Shown in pieces: positions 63,960 through 64,000 of a DNA stretch of 64,000 nt. This DNA comes from Sphingobacteriales bacterium (GTDB taxonomy: Bacteria > Bacteroidota > Bacteroidia > Chitinophagales > CAIOSU01), in the NCBI GenBank assembly GCA_027483645.1, contig JAIXUD010000014.1, positions 1-64,000 on the forward strand. Reading direction: 5' to 3'. The notes below the pieces were generated by a model that saw nothing but the letters and a program-made list of their open reading frames with translations, ran no database searches and was not told where the DNA came from. Both the position numbers and the translations under genes were made by a program. The first letter of the stretch is position 1. Each line of letters opens with the position of its first letter.

Positions 63960-64000
63960 ATGGACTTATCCTACATCCTAAACCACCTAGGCGAAAATCG
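63960..64000 (+). CDS. 5' end of a further gene (truncated by the window)
   Basis: ATG at 63960 opens a frame MDLSYILNHLGENR to the end of the window. The N-terminus resembles those of Bacteroidota PLP-dependent Cys/Met-metabolism enzymes (cystathionine synthase/lyase-like), but 13 codons are too few to assign it. The position directly after an AACTCGT array, as for other genes in this window, supports a true start. Confidence 0.4.
   Translation, partial: MDLSYILNHLGEN

Overview
The window looks like a chromosomal segment of a Bacteroidota bacterium, probably of the Chitinophagales/Sphingobacteriales type. Three signs support this. Two secreted proteins carry clear type IX secretion (T9SS) C-terminal sorting domains and a third carries a likely one. 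The best promoters match the Bacteroidota form TTG/TTTG-N18-21-TAnnTTTG (upstream of dnaB, sucC, rpsF and tRNA-Cys). Many families (DUF2795, 600-residue acyl-CoA dehydrogenase, collagen-like fibre proteins with the N-terminal module ending in SVPYALYA) are typical of the phylum.

Layout. 1-1.8 kb: an orphan papain-fold toxin with a translationally coupled putative immunity gene, followed by 1 kb of non-coding repeats. 1.8-8.6 kb: a giant T9SS adhesin. 9-20.8 kb: dnaB, an AT-rich patch (unknown gene, DEDDh exonuclease-BRCT), a fatty-acid beta-oxidation pair (fadI-like thiolase, fadB/J-like bifunctional enzyme), a COQ9-like/COQ8-like gene pair, and a PAS sensor protein whose phospho-acceptor histidine is replaced by arginine. 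20.9-29.6 kb: sucC, a UbiA-like membrane protein, an M42 peptidase, a secreted unknown, a lactonase-GH105 operon and an acyl-CoA dehydrogenase. 29.8-37.4 kb: a T9SS surface protein, a collagen-like fibre protein and a small T9SS protein. 37.5-42.4 kb: a histidine phosphatase divergent from menF, msrB, and the rpsF-rpsR-rplI operon. 42.6-46.9 kb: a second collagen-like protein surrounded by four small related secreted proteins. 47.4-52.3 kb: a lipoprotein phosphoesterase and a tail-to-tail S8 protease/AAA ATPase pair on AT-rich DNA. 52.6-57.4 kb: hexuronate catabolism (exuT-like, eda, kdgK, kduI, kduD). 57.5-64 kb: housekeeping and small genes (SUMF1 domain, tRNA-Cys, folB, DUF2795, cobalamin adenosyltransferase, pyrF, MORN-like protein) and the first codons of a further gene.

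How genes work together. KduI, KduD, KdgK and Eda form a continuous route from unsaturated-uronate products to pyruvate and glyceraldehyde-3-phosphate, with an ExuT-type importer beside them. The GH105 enzyme, 27 kb away, would feed unsaturated uronates released from pectin into the same route. FadI-like, FadB/J-like and the acyl-CoA dehydrogenase supply three steps of beta-oxidation.

The most unusual feature is intergenic. At about fifteen places the gaps between genes are filled with short tandem arrays of quite different sequence that nearly all keep a 7-bp period. Several arrays end in the same GCTTCAA word. Longer palindromic elements also occur: two 207-221 bp elements with CGTCATTGCG ends, three ACCACAAAG or ACCACGGAG palindromes, and a nested inverted repeat before the adenosyltransferase gene.
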